Positions 39,966 through 48,838 of a stretch of DNA of 64,000 nt are shown here, piece by piece. A program made the translations under genes and the position numbers. Position 1 is the stretch's first letter. Each line of letters opens with the position of its first letter. Below the pieces are notes generated by a model. It did no database searches, was not told the DNA's origin, and was given only the letters and a program-made list of their open reading frames with translations. Source of the DNA: Lutimaribacter_A marinistellae (GTDB taxonomy: Bacteria; Pseudomonadota; Alphaproteobacteria; Rhodobacterales; Rhodobacteraceae); contig NZ_JBHRXI010000048.1 of NCBI RefSeq assembly GCF_042648365.1, forward strand, positions 1-64,000, written 5' to 3'.

Positions 39966-40177
39966 TTAGTGTGGAATCGGTGCCGATAGTCGCGCGCCAT
40001 CGAGGCGAGGACGATTTCCCGGCACGCGGTGGAGACCGAGCAGCCCGCGCGCGCCGCATGGGCCTCCAGTGCCGCGCGCTCCTGCTCCGTGACCATCATG
40101 ACGATGCGGGACGTTCTGCGCTGTGACCCAGGCAGGCAGGGGCGTCCCTGGCTGCTCGGGGAGTGCTGATTTGCCAT
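39962..40177 (-). CDS. Small ribbon-helix-helix-like protein, coupled to the sulfatase gene
   Basis: A 71-residue basic protein. After a flexible Ser/Pro/Arg start it has a short strand (SRIVMMVTEQE) and two helices (ERAALEAHAARAGCSVSTACREIVLASM), the plan of MobC/RHH DNA-binding proteins. Its TGA overlaps the sulfatase ATG (ATGA at 39965-39962), so the two are translated together. ATG at 40177 is chosen; an upstream extension is possible. It may regulate the operon or be a relic of mobilisation functions. Divergent from the AraC gene. Confidence 0.7.
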   Translation of the reverse strand: MANQHSPSSQGRPCLPGSQRRTSRIVMMVTEQERAALEAHAARAGCSVSTACREIVLASMARDYRHRFHTK

Positions 40178-40263
40178 TGCGACATCCAAGATAGACTTTG
40201 CAGGCAAACATCGCCTATCGTTGCCAAGTGCCACATCAAGAAAACGTCGATTTTCGGGACGTC

Positions 40264-41187
40264 ATGACCGTCTTGCATCCCGCCACTGCCGCCCTGCAGC
40301 ACCCCAACGAGATCGGCGAGTTCACCTCTTGGGATTTGGATTTCCGTCAGATCTCTCCGGGCTCCGGGGCAACACATGTATCGGTGAATAGCGGACAGTT
40401 GGTGTCGACGCTGTGGCTCCGGATGGGCAGCCGCGTCCATCAGGTCGGCTCGGCCCCTCGAGATACGCTGACGTTCGGATTTCCGGAACCGCGGGGGCTT
40501 TCGAGCTGGCGGCGAAGACCCGCTCCACGGCTGCCCCTTGTTTGCTTTGGAGCGGGCCACGAGTTCGACGGTGTCAGTGAGTCAGGATTTGCTGCGTTTA
40601 CGATCAGCATCGGCCAGGCGGCGTTCGATCGGATTGCGGGCGACTTTGGCTTCGAGCCATCGCCAGAGGCGAGACAGCCGACCGTTCTGGATTTGGAATC
40701 AAGGCCCAGGGCCGCCCTGCATCTTCGGCGCAAACTGACCGATTTCTCCAGCGAAATGGCATGCGGCCCCCAGACGGAACTTGAAGAAGAGCTCGCCCTG
40801 GCGCTCCTTCTCGCGACGTTGCAAGCCGATGGAGCGCGCGATGAGGGCACATCGCGCATGCGAGACAGGGTGCTGCAACGTGCCCTCGAAATCATGGATG
40901 CTCGGGCCGATACCCCACCGGGCATACGCGAGCTTTGCGTGCTCTGCGATTCATCCCTTCCGACGCTGCAGCGCGCCTTCATTGAACGGTTCGGGATGGG
41001 TCCTAAAGCTTATCAGGTCCATCTGCGCCTGAACAGGGTGCGGCAGGATCTGCTGTCCGGAAGGCATGGCAACAGGGTCGCCGATGCGGCGAACCGCTGG
41101 GGGTTTTGGCATATGGGCCAGTTTGCGAAGGACTATCGAAAAATCTTCAATTGCCTCCCGTCAGAGGACCTGAACCGGAAGATCTGA
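40264..41187 (+). CDS. AraC-family transcriptional regulator
   Basis: A 307-residue protein with an N-terminal sensing region (no recognised cupin motif) and a C-terminal AraC DNA-binding domain: GIRELCVLCDSSLPTLQRAFIERFGMGPKAY (in parts, first HTH) and RVADAANRWGFWHMGQFAKDYRKIFNCLPS (in parts, second HTH). Codon use is less GC-biased than in the flanks. The start is uncertain: ATG 40264, GTG 40228 or TTG 40198. It diverges from the RHH-sulfatase genes and probably controls them (inference). Confidence 0.85.
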   Translation: MTVLHPATAALQHPNEIGEFTSWDLDFRQISPGSGATHVSVNSGQLVSTLWLRMGSRVHQVGSAPRDTLTFGFPEPRGLSSWRRRPAPRLPLVCFGAGHEFDGVSESGFAAFTISIGQAAFDRIAGDFGFEPSPEARQPTVLDLESRPRAALHLRRKLTDFSSEMACGPQTELEEELALALLLATLQADGARDEGTSRMRDRVLQRALEIMDARADTPPGIRELCVLCDSSLPTLQRAFIERFGMGPKAYQVHLRLNRVRQDLLSGRHGNRVADAANRWGFWHMGQFAKDYRKIFNCLPSEDLNRKI

Positions 41188-41559
41188 GCGAAGAAGATCG
41201 CCGAATTCTGGGTGGTGCGTTCCCGGCGTGGCATGACACCGTTGGGAGACTGCGCCGGGAGGTCCGAAGTCTCGTGATGATCGGCAGTGGAGGCGTTGCC
41301 GCCTTAACGAAGATTGGCTATCGGCAAAGGATTTAGGCGATTACAGGCATTGAGGGCGGATCGGTCCACTCTAAGGACCTGCAGACACCGTAAATGTTGC
41401 ACTTTGGACGGATGGTCCGTCTGGTGAAGCTGTGCAGCAGCGCCGGTAAAGATCATATATCGCCGCTCTGGGCCGTGAGTGACTACAGGTGCGCCCATGG
41501 CGAAAACGCAAAGAATGCTGCCCGGCACGCGTTCAGGTTGGGCTCGGAGCAGACTCAGT
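41188..41559. other. Gap between AraC gene and transposase-like gene
   Basis: About 370 bp with no supported gene. One end of the mobile element should lie here, but clear inverted repeats matching the other side could not be found by eye. Confidence 0.4.
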
Positions 41560-43991
41560 TCAAACGGCCTGCCCCTGTCGAGGACTGGTAGCTTTCGTTC
41601 TGTTGCTCCCTCGGGATCTCTCAAACCGTGCGCCGAGTTTGGTCCCCATGTAGAGCCATGGGCGATATAGTATTCGGTAGATGTCCGGTGGGTCTTGTGT
41701 GCCATCTTTCCGCTTTGTGAAAGCATCCATGCCATGGCGCATGGCCGGCGTCATTCGCGCGCGTGAGCGCCGCGCACGCGGTGGGACATCCACAAACTCA
41801 TCCGTCCCCGGTATTCGCAATGCGCGCGGTGACAGTTTCGGAGGATCGACCAGGTCGTCGATCTCCTCGTACGGGCATGCGTATGGCCGCGGCTCGAAGA
41901 AGTTGTAGTGAACGCGATAGATGTTCAGGAGTGCGATCAACGTCCTGGGGTTGAAAATCGCGCCCTGAATGAAGGAGCCGCCGACGCGGGCGCCTCCACT
42001 TCCGGCTCGGGCAGCGACGCTCATCCTCTCGCGCAAAGAGTTCATGAAGGAGCTGACCGGTTGAAGCGTCGCCTTGTAGACCCATGGCGCGATCTCTTCG
42101 CGCAGGTCCTGGCTGAGCTCTTCCTGGTCGAAAGGAACTTGCTTCAGCTTCCGTCGAAGGTGGCGGGGCAGGATGGGAAACCCGACGACCTTGTCGATCT
42201 CTCCACTCGCCTGGGTCGAGGACCGAACCCAGAGCGAAGGAAAGAGCACGGACTGATAGTTAGAGATCTGGAACGCCGTAGCGGTTCCTCGAAGCGCCGT
42301 CTTCATGCGGTCGGCGATGAATGCCTCGCTCACTGTCTGCGGGTCCGTTTCGAAGTCGAAGCGGCCAGCATACATACCCTCGTTATGGAACTGCTTACGC
42401 GCCTTGCGATACTCCTTCACCTTGCCGAGCTTTTCCGGTTTCGTGGCTTTCTTGTTGAAGGTCATGGCCAGCCAAGCGAACCGGTCCTCCCGGATCTCCT
42501 CGTCGAAGATATGTGGAAGCAGGGGCGGCAAGGTGGCCTCTTGCTCGGTGGTCAGAACGATCGACCCTCGCGGGAGCATCTCCTTCAGGAGCGCGAAATG
42601 AGCGCCCTTCGTGTAAATATCCCTGGTCGTGACGCCCTTGAACGAGCCACGCTCTTCGGAGGTGTCGATCGGGAACCCGAACCACCCCTCCGAGATCGTC
42701 CGGATATTTTCGATCATGCTGTTCGTACGCTCGATCACATTGTCTCGAGCAGCCTTCTGGGCATCGCCCTTCCTCGGCATGCGGCGCTTTGCTCGGCTCT
42801 GGAATGTCTTGAGCTCGTTCACGCAGGCCGCGAAGAACTGCGGCTCGTGACACCGGCCAGTCGGCCGTTGCCACGAGAACTTCGGGGCCGCCTTCACCTT
42901 GCTGTCCGGATAGAGATGCTCGAGATTCTGCGGCAAGCCGTCCTTGCCGAGGTATTTGGCGTTGAACATGTCCAGAGGCGTGGCGCGAGGGTCGAAATCG
43001 ACGTCGAGCCGATAGACATATCCACTGCGAGCGTCCGCAGTGATCGCACAGTTGAGCTGCGTGTTCCGCCGATCCGTCGACGTCTCCCAGTTCACCGTGA
43101 GGACCATGTCGTCGTGGCTGAAAAGGTGCTCGACGGCTTCACCGCATCGATCAACCTTGTTCTTCCATCGGCGCAGCATCTCGCGCTCGTAGGCCAGAAA
43201 GACCCCTTCCAGCCATTCGATCCGGTCGTAGATCCGGGACATGCCGATCTTCTTGCCGGTTGCGGCGGTCCCGATCATCCGCTGTATGTCGACGATCCCC
43301 GCGCTGTTTAGCACCGCGCCGAGAGTCCTGAGGTTGTCGGCCGTCGTTTTCTGCCCGGCGTGGGGCAGCGAAACGGAGAATCGCGCACCCTTCTGCCCCC
43401 GGCACGGCTTGTGAAGCACGCGAAGAGACGAAGGCGTCTTTCTCTTGCGGATTGGCTTACCATTGCTGTCTTTCGACCGCTCATGGACACCGTCGAGGGC
43501 GAATTCGTCAGGATCATCCAGGAAGCGCTTTCCACAGGCTCCGCACGATGGCCCGTCGAGTACGCCGTTGTAGTTCCTGAGCCTGTCGATCTCCTCATCC
43601 AGGTGATCCGAGACAGGATGGAGAAACCGGAGTCGCACGTGCGCCCGTCGTGGGTTCGCCCAAGGCATCGGACTGTGCGTTGGTCGGACCAGACATGCGG
43701 ATCATTTTCGTATCCAAACACCCGAGAGACCCGAAGATGCTTCCTGTCAGCGCCGGCAAGCTTGTAGGCACCCGGCCCATGCTTCTCAACGAACTTCATC
43801 TGCTCTGGCGTCAGGTCCGGTCTCGTTTTCTGCCATGTGGACCTGCGTGTGCCACGATTGGTCAACGGCTGTCCGAAGTTCGAACAGCCGGGGTTCCCGC
43901 ATGTTTTGATGCGATGCTGTCCAGCGCCCGGACAGAGCTGCGAGAGCTTGAAGTTGAACGTTGCCAAGCTGGTCATCAGAACCTCGGACAT
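41560..43991 (-). pseudogene. Transposase-like gene broken by a frameshift
   Basis: Two overlapping frames make one protein. The upstream frame (from ATG 43991) has two Cys clusters (RIKTCGNPGCSNFGQP, then VRCLGRTHDGRTCDSGFS) and reads on to about 43612; the downstream frame continues with DHLDEEIDRLRNYNGVLDGPSCGACGKRF and runs 690 residues to 41560. A -1 shift near 43611-43616 would join them as FSILSSDHLDEE. The main part carries WETSTDRRNTQLNCAITADA, TTEQEATLPPLLPHIF and LIALLNIYRVHYNFFEPRP, in keeping with a DDE-type recombinase with zinc fingers. I do not recognise the IS family by name. The shift could be inactivating or programmed; no classical slippery heptamer is seen. Confidence 0.6.
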
Positions 43992-44265
43992 CCGCGGTTT
44001 GCTTTAGTCGTTTTACGACCAAGAACCAGAAAATCCACATGGCTTTAGGTCGATACGGACAGTCGTCCTGGATCTCCGCCTCGTGCGAAGGACAAGCTTG
44101 TGATCAAAGGATATTGGCTATTTTTCTAGAACCAGAAGAAGAAACGTCTGGGATGCCAGGTATTTTTTCGTTCAAGCGGTCAGGGTCTAAATCCCCGAGA
44201 AAAAGTTTCGGATTTCCTGCAGATTTCCTTGGCGTGGCTGCCGCGATTCATCAATAAATAGCAAA

Positions 44266-44346
44266 GACCTGCCGCGCTTCACGCGACAGGTCCTTGTTTT
44301 CAAGGCTCCCACCGTACGGAATGCGTCACGCTCGACCGGGCCCTTT
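44266..44346 (-). ncRNA. Putative small RNA with copy 2 of the 40-bp element and a terminator
   Basis: On the minus strand, copy 2 of the element (44346-44306, core TGACGCATTCCGT) is followed by a small hairpin (CCTTG/CAAGG) and then an 11-bp stem (44292-44282 with 44276-44266, arms GACCTGTCGCG and CGCGGCAGGTC) and TTTG. One stem position is a G-T pair only when read from the minus strand, which points to a minus-strand RNA. No protein gene on this strand lies close upstream, so the transcript would be free-standing. The rest of the 43992-44554 gap holds nothing else recognisable. Confidence 0.55.
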
Positions 44347-44554
44347 TTCTTTGGTGCTGCCTGATCTCGGGCGTGTTGCTGTCCGCTGCGGGCGGAGTGG
44401 GAGATTGGACCGAACGCGCTCGGCCGCAAGTCCGACATTGGTGCCCGTGCGCAGCGTTGATGAGCGTCGCGCAACCGGTCGGGCGGGTCTTTTCATGCTC
44501 GCATTTGAAATGAACCCGGGCTAGGCTGTTGAAATCCCGTGTAAAGACGCCCGA

Positions 44555-44905
44555 ATGAAATATTTCCGAACGCATCCGATAGGCATAGATCAAGGCGATG
44601 TCCCGCTCTTCTCGGATTTTGAGGATGACGGGGAAATGTGGACCGGTTCAGGCGACCGGGAGCGCAGAACGCCAGTGACCTTCGCCGAGCCGTTCCGATC
44701 CGTCCCTGCCGTGCATGTCACGATCTCGCTTTGGGATATCGACAATACTGCTGCGGTCCGGGCAGAGATCACCGCCGAAAGCATCACCCGCGAAGGGTTC
44801 GAGATCGTGTTCCGAACCTGGCACGACACCCGCGTCGCCCGTGCGCGGGCCACGTGGATGGCCATCGGTGACGTCAGCGGCGAGGATGACTGGGATATTC
44901 CCTGA
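44555..44905 (+). CDS. H-type lectin domain protein
   Basis: A 116-residue protein made almost only of an H-type lectin domain: VPLFSDFEDDGEMWTGSGDRERRTPVTF (in parts, residues 16-43), FRSVPAVHVTISLWDIDN, then REGFEIVFRTWHDTRVARARATWMAIG. This six-stranded fold binds N-acetylgalactosamine in snail agglutinin and slime-mould discoidin. No signal peptide is visible, so it is cytoplasmic unless secreted another way. Stand-alone bacterial members have unknown roles. It lies just outside the accessory block. Confidence 0.82.
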   Translation: MKYFRTHPIGIDQGDVPLFSDFEDDGEMWTGSGDRERRTPVTFAEPFRSVPAVHVTISLWDIDNTAAVRAEITAESITREGFEIVFRTWHDTRVARARATWMAIGDVSGEDDWDIP

Positions 44906-44986
44906 CCCGCCATCAAACGGACTGGTCCCATACGGCCGCATGGATCCGCAATGGGGCCGCCGATCCGGCGACCCCATGTATTGCCA

Positions 44987-45550
44987 TCAGCGCTGAGATT
45001 TCGGCGTCCAGGCGAATTTCTTCATCGGCTCATCGACAGGTGTGTCGGCCACGTGGTTGGTGTAGTTGCTCATCACCTTCTGTGCGAGGCCAAGGATGAC
45101 TTCGAGCACCTGCTGCTCGCCGTAGCCCGCAGCATAGAACGCCTCGAGCTGCGCCTCGGTCGGGTTGCCACGGCTTTCCAGCATGGCGAGGGTGAAGGTG
45201 CGCAGCGCCTCGAGCTTTGCGGTGGGCAGCGGGGTCTCGTCGCGCAGGGCGTTCGAGATTTCGTCGCTGACCTTCATGGCCTTCGCAATCCCGGTATGGG
45301 CCGGAACACAATAGTGACATTCATGGGCGACGTTGATCGTCTGCCAGACAACGGTTTTCTCTTCGGCGTCGAAGGAGGTCTCCTCGGCGAACAGGCGATG
45401 CAGGACCTGGTAGCCGTCGAGCAGGGCAGGCGCGCGCGCCATTACCGCATGCAGACCGGGCAGGCGACCGAACGCTGCCTTGGATTTCTCGATCAGGGGC
45501 AGGGCCGCCTCGGAGGCGGTGGTTTCGTCGAGTTTTTCGAACTTGCTCAT
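44987..45550 (-). CDS. AhpD/carboxymuconolactone decarboxylase-like protein
   Basis: A 187-residue all-helical protein with the CxxC-type redox motif HECHYCVPAHT (Cys78, Cys81 and nearby His), as in AhpD-like alkylhydroperoxidases. The N-terminal half has PLIEKSKAAFGRLPGLHAVM. It probably reduces peroxides or protects against electrophiles in the cytoplasm. Divergent from the TetR gene, with two operators in between, which fits control by that repressor. Confidence 0.9.
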   Translation of the reverse strand: MSKFEKLDETTASEAALPLIEKSKAAFGRLPGLHAVMARAPALLDGYQVLHRLFAEETSFDAEEKTVVWQTINVAHECHYCVPAHTGIAKAMKVSDEISNALRDETPLPTAKLEALRTFTLAMLESRGNPTEAQLEAFYAAGYGEQQVLEVILGLAQKVMSNYTNHVADTPVDEPMKKFAWTPKSQR

Positions 45551-45606
45551 GGTCAGGCTCCTTTTTCTGGGTTGCCGTGAATCGGATGCCGACAACCTGA
45601 CCATTC

Positions 45607-45646
45607 TTGAGCGATCACTCAAGATCGTATTTGAGCAATCGCTCAA
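45607..45646. promoter_or_regulatory. Two palindromic operators between the AhpD-like and TetR genes
   Basis: TTGAGCGATCACTCAA (45607-45622) and TTGAGCAATCGCTCAA (45631-45646) are near-perfect 16-bp palindromes with the same arms (TTGAGY/RCTCAA) whose centres are 24 bp apart. They lie 57 bp before the AhpD-like gene and 55 bp before the TetR gene. This is the pattern expected for TetR dimer binding that shuts both genes. Confidence 0.8.
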
Positions 45647-45700
45647 CAACATTTCGTGAAGACCTGTTCGCGCGCCGTTGGTCGTATTAGACTCACCCTT

Positions 45701-46312
45701 ATGCCAAGAGTTGCGACATATGACCGGGAGCGGGCGCTTGACGCCGCGATGAACCTTTTCTGGAGGAAGGGTTATCATGCCACCTCGCTGAAGGATCTCG
45801 AGACGGAGCTGGCCATGCGGCCCGGCTCGATCTACGCGGCGTTCCAAAGCAAGGAGGCGCTGTTTCGGGCAACGCTCGATCGATATTCCGAGCGGATGGG
45901 GGCCGAGCTGGCCGACCTTATCGATCAAAGCCCCTCGCCGCTGGCGGCCTTGCAGCAGCACCTTTTGAACCTAGCGGAGCTTGCCCCGTCCGAACGGCCC
46001 TCGACGGCCTGCATGCTGGTGAAGTCGCTGCTCGAAGTGCCGGAGGAGGGCGCGTTGCGCAGCTTCATAACGGGGCATCTGGACCGCATCGAAGACGCAA
46101 TCACCAAGGCCCTGCAGAAAGCCCGCCAGATGGGAGAGTTGCCGGCCGAGTGCGATACGGAACGCCTCGCCCGGCGGGTGCAGACCTATATTTTTGGCCT
46201 CAAGGTTCAGGCTCAGCGCCAGACGGATCCGGCACCGATGCGCGCGCTATGCGCCGATCTAGCCGAAGAGCTGGGCCGCATCTCGCGGCCCGCCCAGGCT
46301 CAATCCATGTGA
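45701..46312 (+). CDS. TetR-family transcriptional regulator
   Basis: A 203-residue TetR regulator. The DNA-binding domain is YDRERALDAAMNLFWRKGYHATSLKDLETE (in parts, residues 7-36) with the recognition-helix segment RPGSIYAAFQSKEALF; the remaining helices form a ligand domain similar to the C-terminal TetR_C_16/AcrR group. It likely represses itself and the divergent AhpD-like gene through the two operators. Its 3' end overlaps the convergent prs gene by 13 bp. Confidence 0.93.
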   Translation: MPRVATYDRERALDAAMNLFWRKGYHATSLKDLETELAMRPGSIYAAFQSKEALFRATLDRYSERMGAELADLIDQSPSPLAALQQHLLNLAELAPSERPSTACMLVKSLLEVPEEGALRSFITGHLDRIEDAITKALQKARQMGELPAECDTERLARRVQTYIFGLKVQAQRQTDPAPMRALCADLAEELGRISRPAQAQSM

Positions 46313-47319
46313 TAGAGCGACTCGTAGATCGGCGTAAGCGTCTTGTCCTCGAACAGGGATGACACGCTGGTGCCGTTCCAGATGTTGAGGATCGCCTGCG
46401 TGAAGATCGGCGCGGTCGGCACGATCCGGATATTGGGCGCGTTCAGCACGGGTTGCGTGGGCTGGATCGAATCCGTGACCACCAGCGATTTCATCACGGA
46501 GTTGGTGATCCGTTCCACGGCCGGGCCGCTGAGCACGCCGTGCGAGATGTAGGCGTGGACCTCTTTCGCGCCCTTGTCCAACAGCACCTGCGCCGCCTTG
46601 CAAAGCGTTCCGGCAGTGTCGCAGATGTCGTCGACGATCAGGCAGATCTTGTCCTGAACGTCCCCGATCACCGTCATCTCGGCCACTTCGCCGGCTTTTT
46701 CGCGGCGCTTGTCGACGATCGAAAGCGGGGCGTTGATCCGCTTGGCAAGCTCGCGGGCACGGGCCACGCCGCCCACGTCCGGGGACACGACCATCAGCTC
46801 GTCCATCTGCCCCTTGAACTGCGTGCGGACGTCCAGTGCGAAGATCGGGCTGGCATAGAGGTTGTCGACCGGGATGTCGAAAAAGCCCTGGATCTGCGCG
46901 GCATGCAGGTCCATCGTCAAAACCCGCTCGACGCCGGCCTCTACCAGCATGTTGGCGACCAGCTTGGCGCTGATCGGCGTGCGCGCCTTGGTCCGGCGGT
47001 CCTGGCGGGCATAGCCGAAATAGGGGATCACCGCGGTGATGCGCGCGGCCGAGGACCGGCGCAGCGCGTCGGCGATGATCAGCAGCTCCATCAGGTTGTC
47101 ATTGGCCGGGTTCGAGGTCGGCTGGATGATGAACATGTCCTCGCCGCGGACGTTTTCGAACACCTCGACAAAGATTTCGCCGTCGTTGAAACGTTCGACC
47201 CGCGCATCGACCAATTGCTGGTCTACCCCGCGATACAGGCTCATCCGGCGCGAGATGGCATTGGCCAGCGGTTGGTTGGCGTTCCCAGCGATAAGCTTGG
47301 GCTCGGTAAGTGTCGGCAT
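46300..47319 (-). CDS. prs: Ribose-phosphate pyrophosphokinase
   Basis: A 339-residue PRPP synthetase, which makes PRPP from ribose 5-phosphate and ATP for nucleotide, His and Trp synthesis. Seen: ERFNDGEIFVEVFENVRG, PYFGYARQDRRTKARTPISAKLVANML (in parts), VVSPDVGGVARARELA and the PRPP loop IVDDICDTAGTL. Slightly longer than E. coli Prs. ATG at 47319 is chosen because sequence upstream does not fit. Confidence 0.96.
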   Translation of the reverse strand: MPTLTEPKLIAGNANQPLANAISRRMSLYRGVDQQLVDARVERFNDGEIFVEVFENVRGEDMFIIQPTSNPANDNLMELLIIADALRRSSAARITAVIPYFGYARQDRRTKARTPISAKLVANMLVEAGVERVLTMDLHAAQIQGFFDIPVDNLYASPIFALDVRTQFKGQMDELMVVSPDVGGVARARELAKRINAPLSIVDKRREKAGEVAEMTVIGDVQDKICLIVDDICDTAGTLCKAAQVLLDKGAKEVHAYISHGVLSGPAVERITNSVMKSLVVTDSIQPTQPVLNAPNIRIVPTAPIFTQAILNIWNGTSVSSLFEDKTLTPIYESLYHMD

Positions 47320-47423
47320 AGGCTGTTTCCCCGGCAGCGAAGGCGTCTGTGACAGATTCGTGATGTTGACACCGCTTAGCACGCGACTACCGTCGCGCAA
47401 AGACAAGCACGGGGAAAAGGCAC

Positions 47424-48026
47424 ATGGTTGCTATCGACTATTATTTCGGAACGATTTCACCTTATGCCTATCTTGCCGGCACCCGGCTGGAGGAGATCGC
47501 GGCCAAACACGGTGCCACCATCACCTACAAGCCGGTCGATCTGCTGGCGCTGTTTGGCCGCACGGGCGGGATTCCGCCGGCGCAGCGCCACGTGTCGCGG
47601 CAGGAATACCGCGCGCAGGAGCTGACGCGGCAGGCGCGCAAGCTGGGCATGGAATTCAACCTGAAGCCTGCGCATTTCCCGACCAACATGGCGCCGTCCT
47701 CTTACGCGATCATTGCCGCGCAAAAGGCAGGCGGCGGCGATCTGGGCAAACTCTGCCATTCGATCCTGCGTGCCTGCTGGGCCGAGGAGAAGGACGTGGC
47801 CGACGACGCGGTCATCCGTGACTGTCTGCAGGGCGCGGGCTTCGATCCCGGCCTTGTCGATAGCGGGCTGCTCGTCGGTGCCGAAACCTACGCCGCGAAC
47901 CTCGAAGAGGCGGTCGAGCGCGGGGTCTTCGGCGCGCCCTTCTACATCACGCCCGACGACCAGCGTTTCTGGGGGCAGGACCGGCTGGAAGACCTCGACG
48001 CACATCTCGCGGGGATGCGCGGGTGA
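47424..48026 (+). CDS. 2-Hydroxychromene-2-carboxylate isomerase family (DsbA-fold)
   Basis: A 200-residue protein with the kappa-GST/DsbA fold: IDYYFGTISPYAYLAGTRLE at the start, YKPVDLLALFGRTGG, then FNLKPAHFPTNMAP and VFGAPFYITPDDQRFWGQDRL near the end. Relatives (NahD-like) isomerise aromatic acids with glutathione, but no aromatic catabolism genes are near, so the true substrate is open. The alpha/beta-hydrolase gene starts 4 bp inside its end. Confidence 0.85.
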   Translation: MVAIDYYFGTISPYAYLAGTRLEEIAAKHGATITYKPVDLLALFGRTGGIPPAQRHVSRQEYRAQELTRQARKLGMEFNLKPAHFPTNMAPSSYAIIAAQKAGGGDLGKLCHSILRACWAEEKDVADDAVIRDCLQGAGFDPGLVDSGLLVGAETYAANLEEAVERGVFGAPFYITPDDQRFWGQDRLEDLDAHLAGMRG

Positions 48027-48835
48027 AGGATATCGTGTCGCTGCCGCAACCCGTCCATGTCCGGCACATGGGCGACGGTCCGCGCAAGGTGCTGGCAATC
48101 CATTGCACGCTGGCCCATGGCGGTGCGTGGCGCGGTCTGGCCGGACAGTTGCCCGAGGCGCAATTCACCGCGTTTGACATGCTGCATCATGGCCGCAGTC
48201 CCGATTGGGACGGGCAGGGCGAATTCCAGGAACGCAACCTAGAGGCCGCCGAAACCCTGTTGACCGGGCCGATGGATGTCGTCGGTCATTCCTTTGGCGC
48301 GACGGTCGCCCTTCGGCTTGCGGTGAGGCATCCGGAACTGGTGCGCAGCCTGACACTGGCGGAGCCGGTCTTCTTCAAGGTGGCCGAGCTGGACGCGCCC
48401 GAGGTTCTGGCCCAGCATGGCCGCGATGCCAGCCCGTTTTTCGAGGCGTGGGAGCAGGGCGATTTCGCGCTGGCCGCCCGCCTTTTCAACCGGATGTGGA
48501 GCACGGATGACAGCCCGCGCTGGCCGCAACTGCCCGAGGCGACGCGCGACGCGATGATCCGCTCGATCCCGGTCGTACCGGCCTGCGACAGACCGCTATT
48601 CGAGGATTCTGCCGGGTTGCTTGCGCCCGGTGTCCTCGACCGTGTGACGATGCCTGTCCTGTTGCTGCGCGGCGATCTGACCCATCCGGTTATCAAGACG
48701 ATCAACGAAGGTCTGGCCCGCCGACTGCCCGATGCCCGATCCGAGGTGATCGAGGGCGCAGGACACATGGTGCCGATCACGCATCCCGAGCCGGTCGCGG
48801 CACATATCCGCGCGCTGTGGTCCCGGTCGCATTAG
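48023..48835 (+). CDS. Alpha/beta-fold hydrolase
   Basis: A 270-residue hydrolase. Nucleophile Ser90 is in the elbow VVGHSFGATVAL, the oxyanion-side motif is AIHCTLAHGGAWRGL, and a candidate acid and the His lie in LLLRGDLTHPV and GAGHMVPITHP. The GTG start at 48023 overlaps the previous stop (GTGA). No substrate can be assigned. Confidence 0.88.
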   Translation: MKDIVSLPQPVHVRHMGDGPRKVLAIHCTLAHGGAWRGLAGQLPEAQFTAFDMLHHGRSPDWDGQGEFQERNLEAAETLLTGPMDVVGHSFGATVALRLAVRHPELVRSLTLAEPVFFKVAELDAPEVLAQHGRDASPFFEAWEQGDFALAARLFNRMWSTDDSPRWPQLPEATRDAMIRSIPVVPACDRPLFEDSAGLLAPGVLDRVTMPVLLLRGDLTHPVIKTINEGLARRLPDARSEVIEGAGHMVPITHPEPVAAHIRALWSRSH

Positions 48836-48838
48836 GGG

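Noticed and set aside
43600..43630. Programmed -1 frameshift site in the transposase-like gene
   Set aside because: No A- or T-rich slippery heptamer or clear downstream stimulatory hairpin was seen, so the gene is listed as a pseudogene with the alternative noted.
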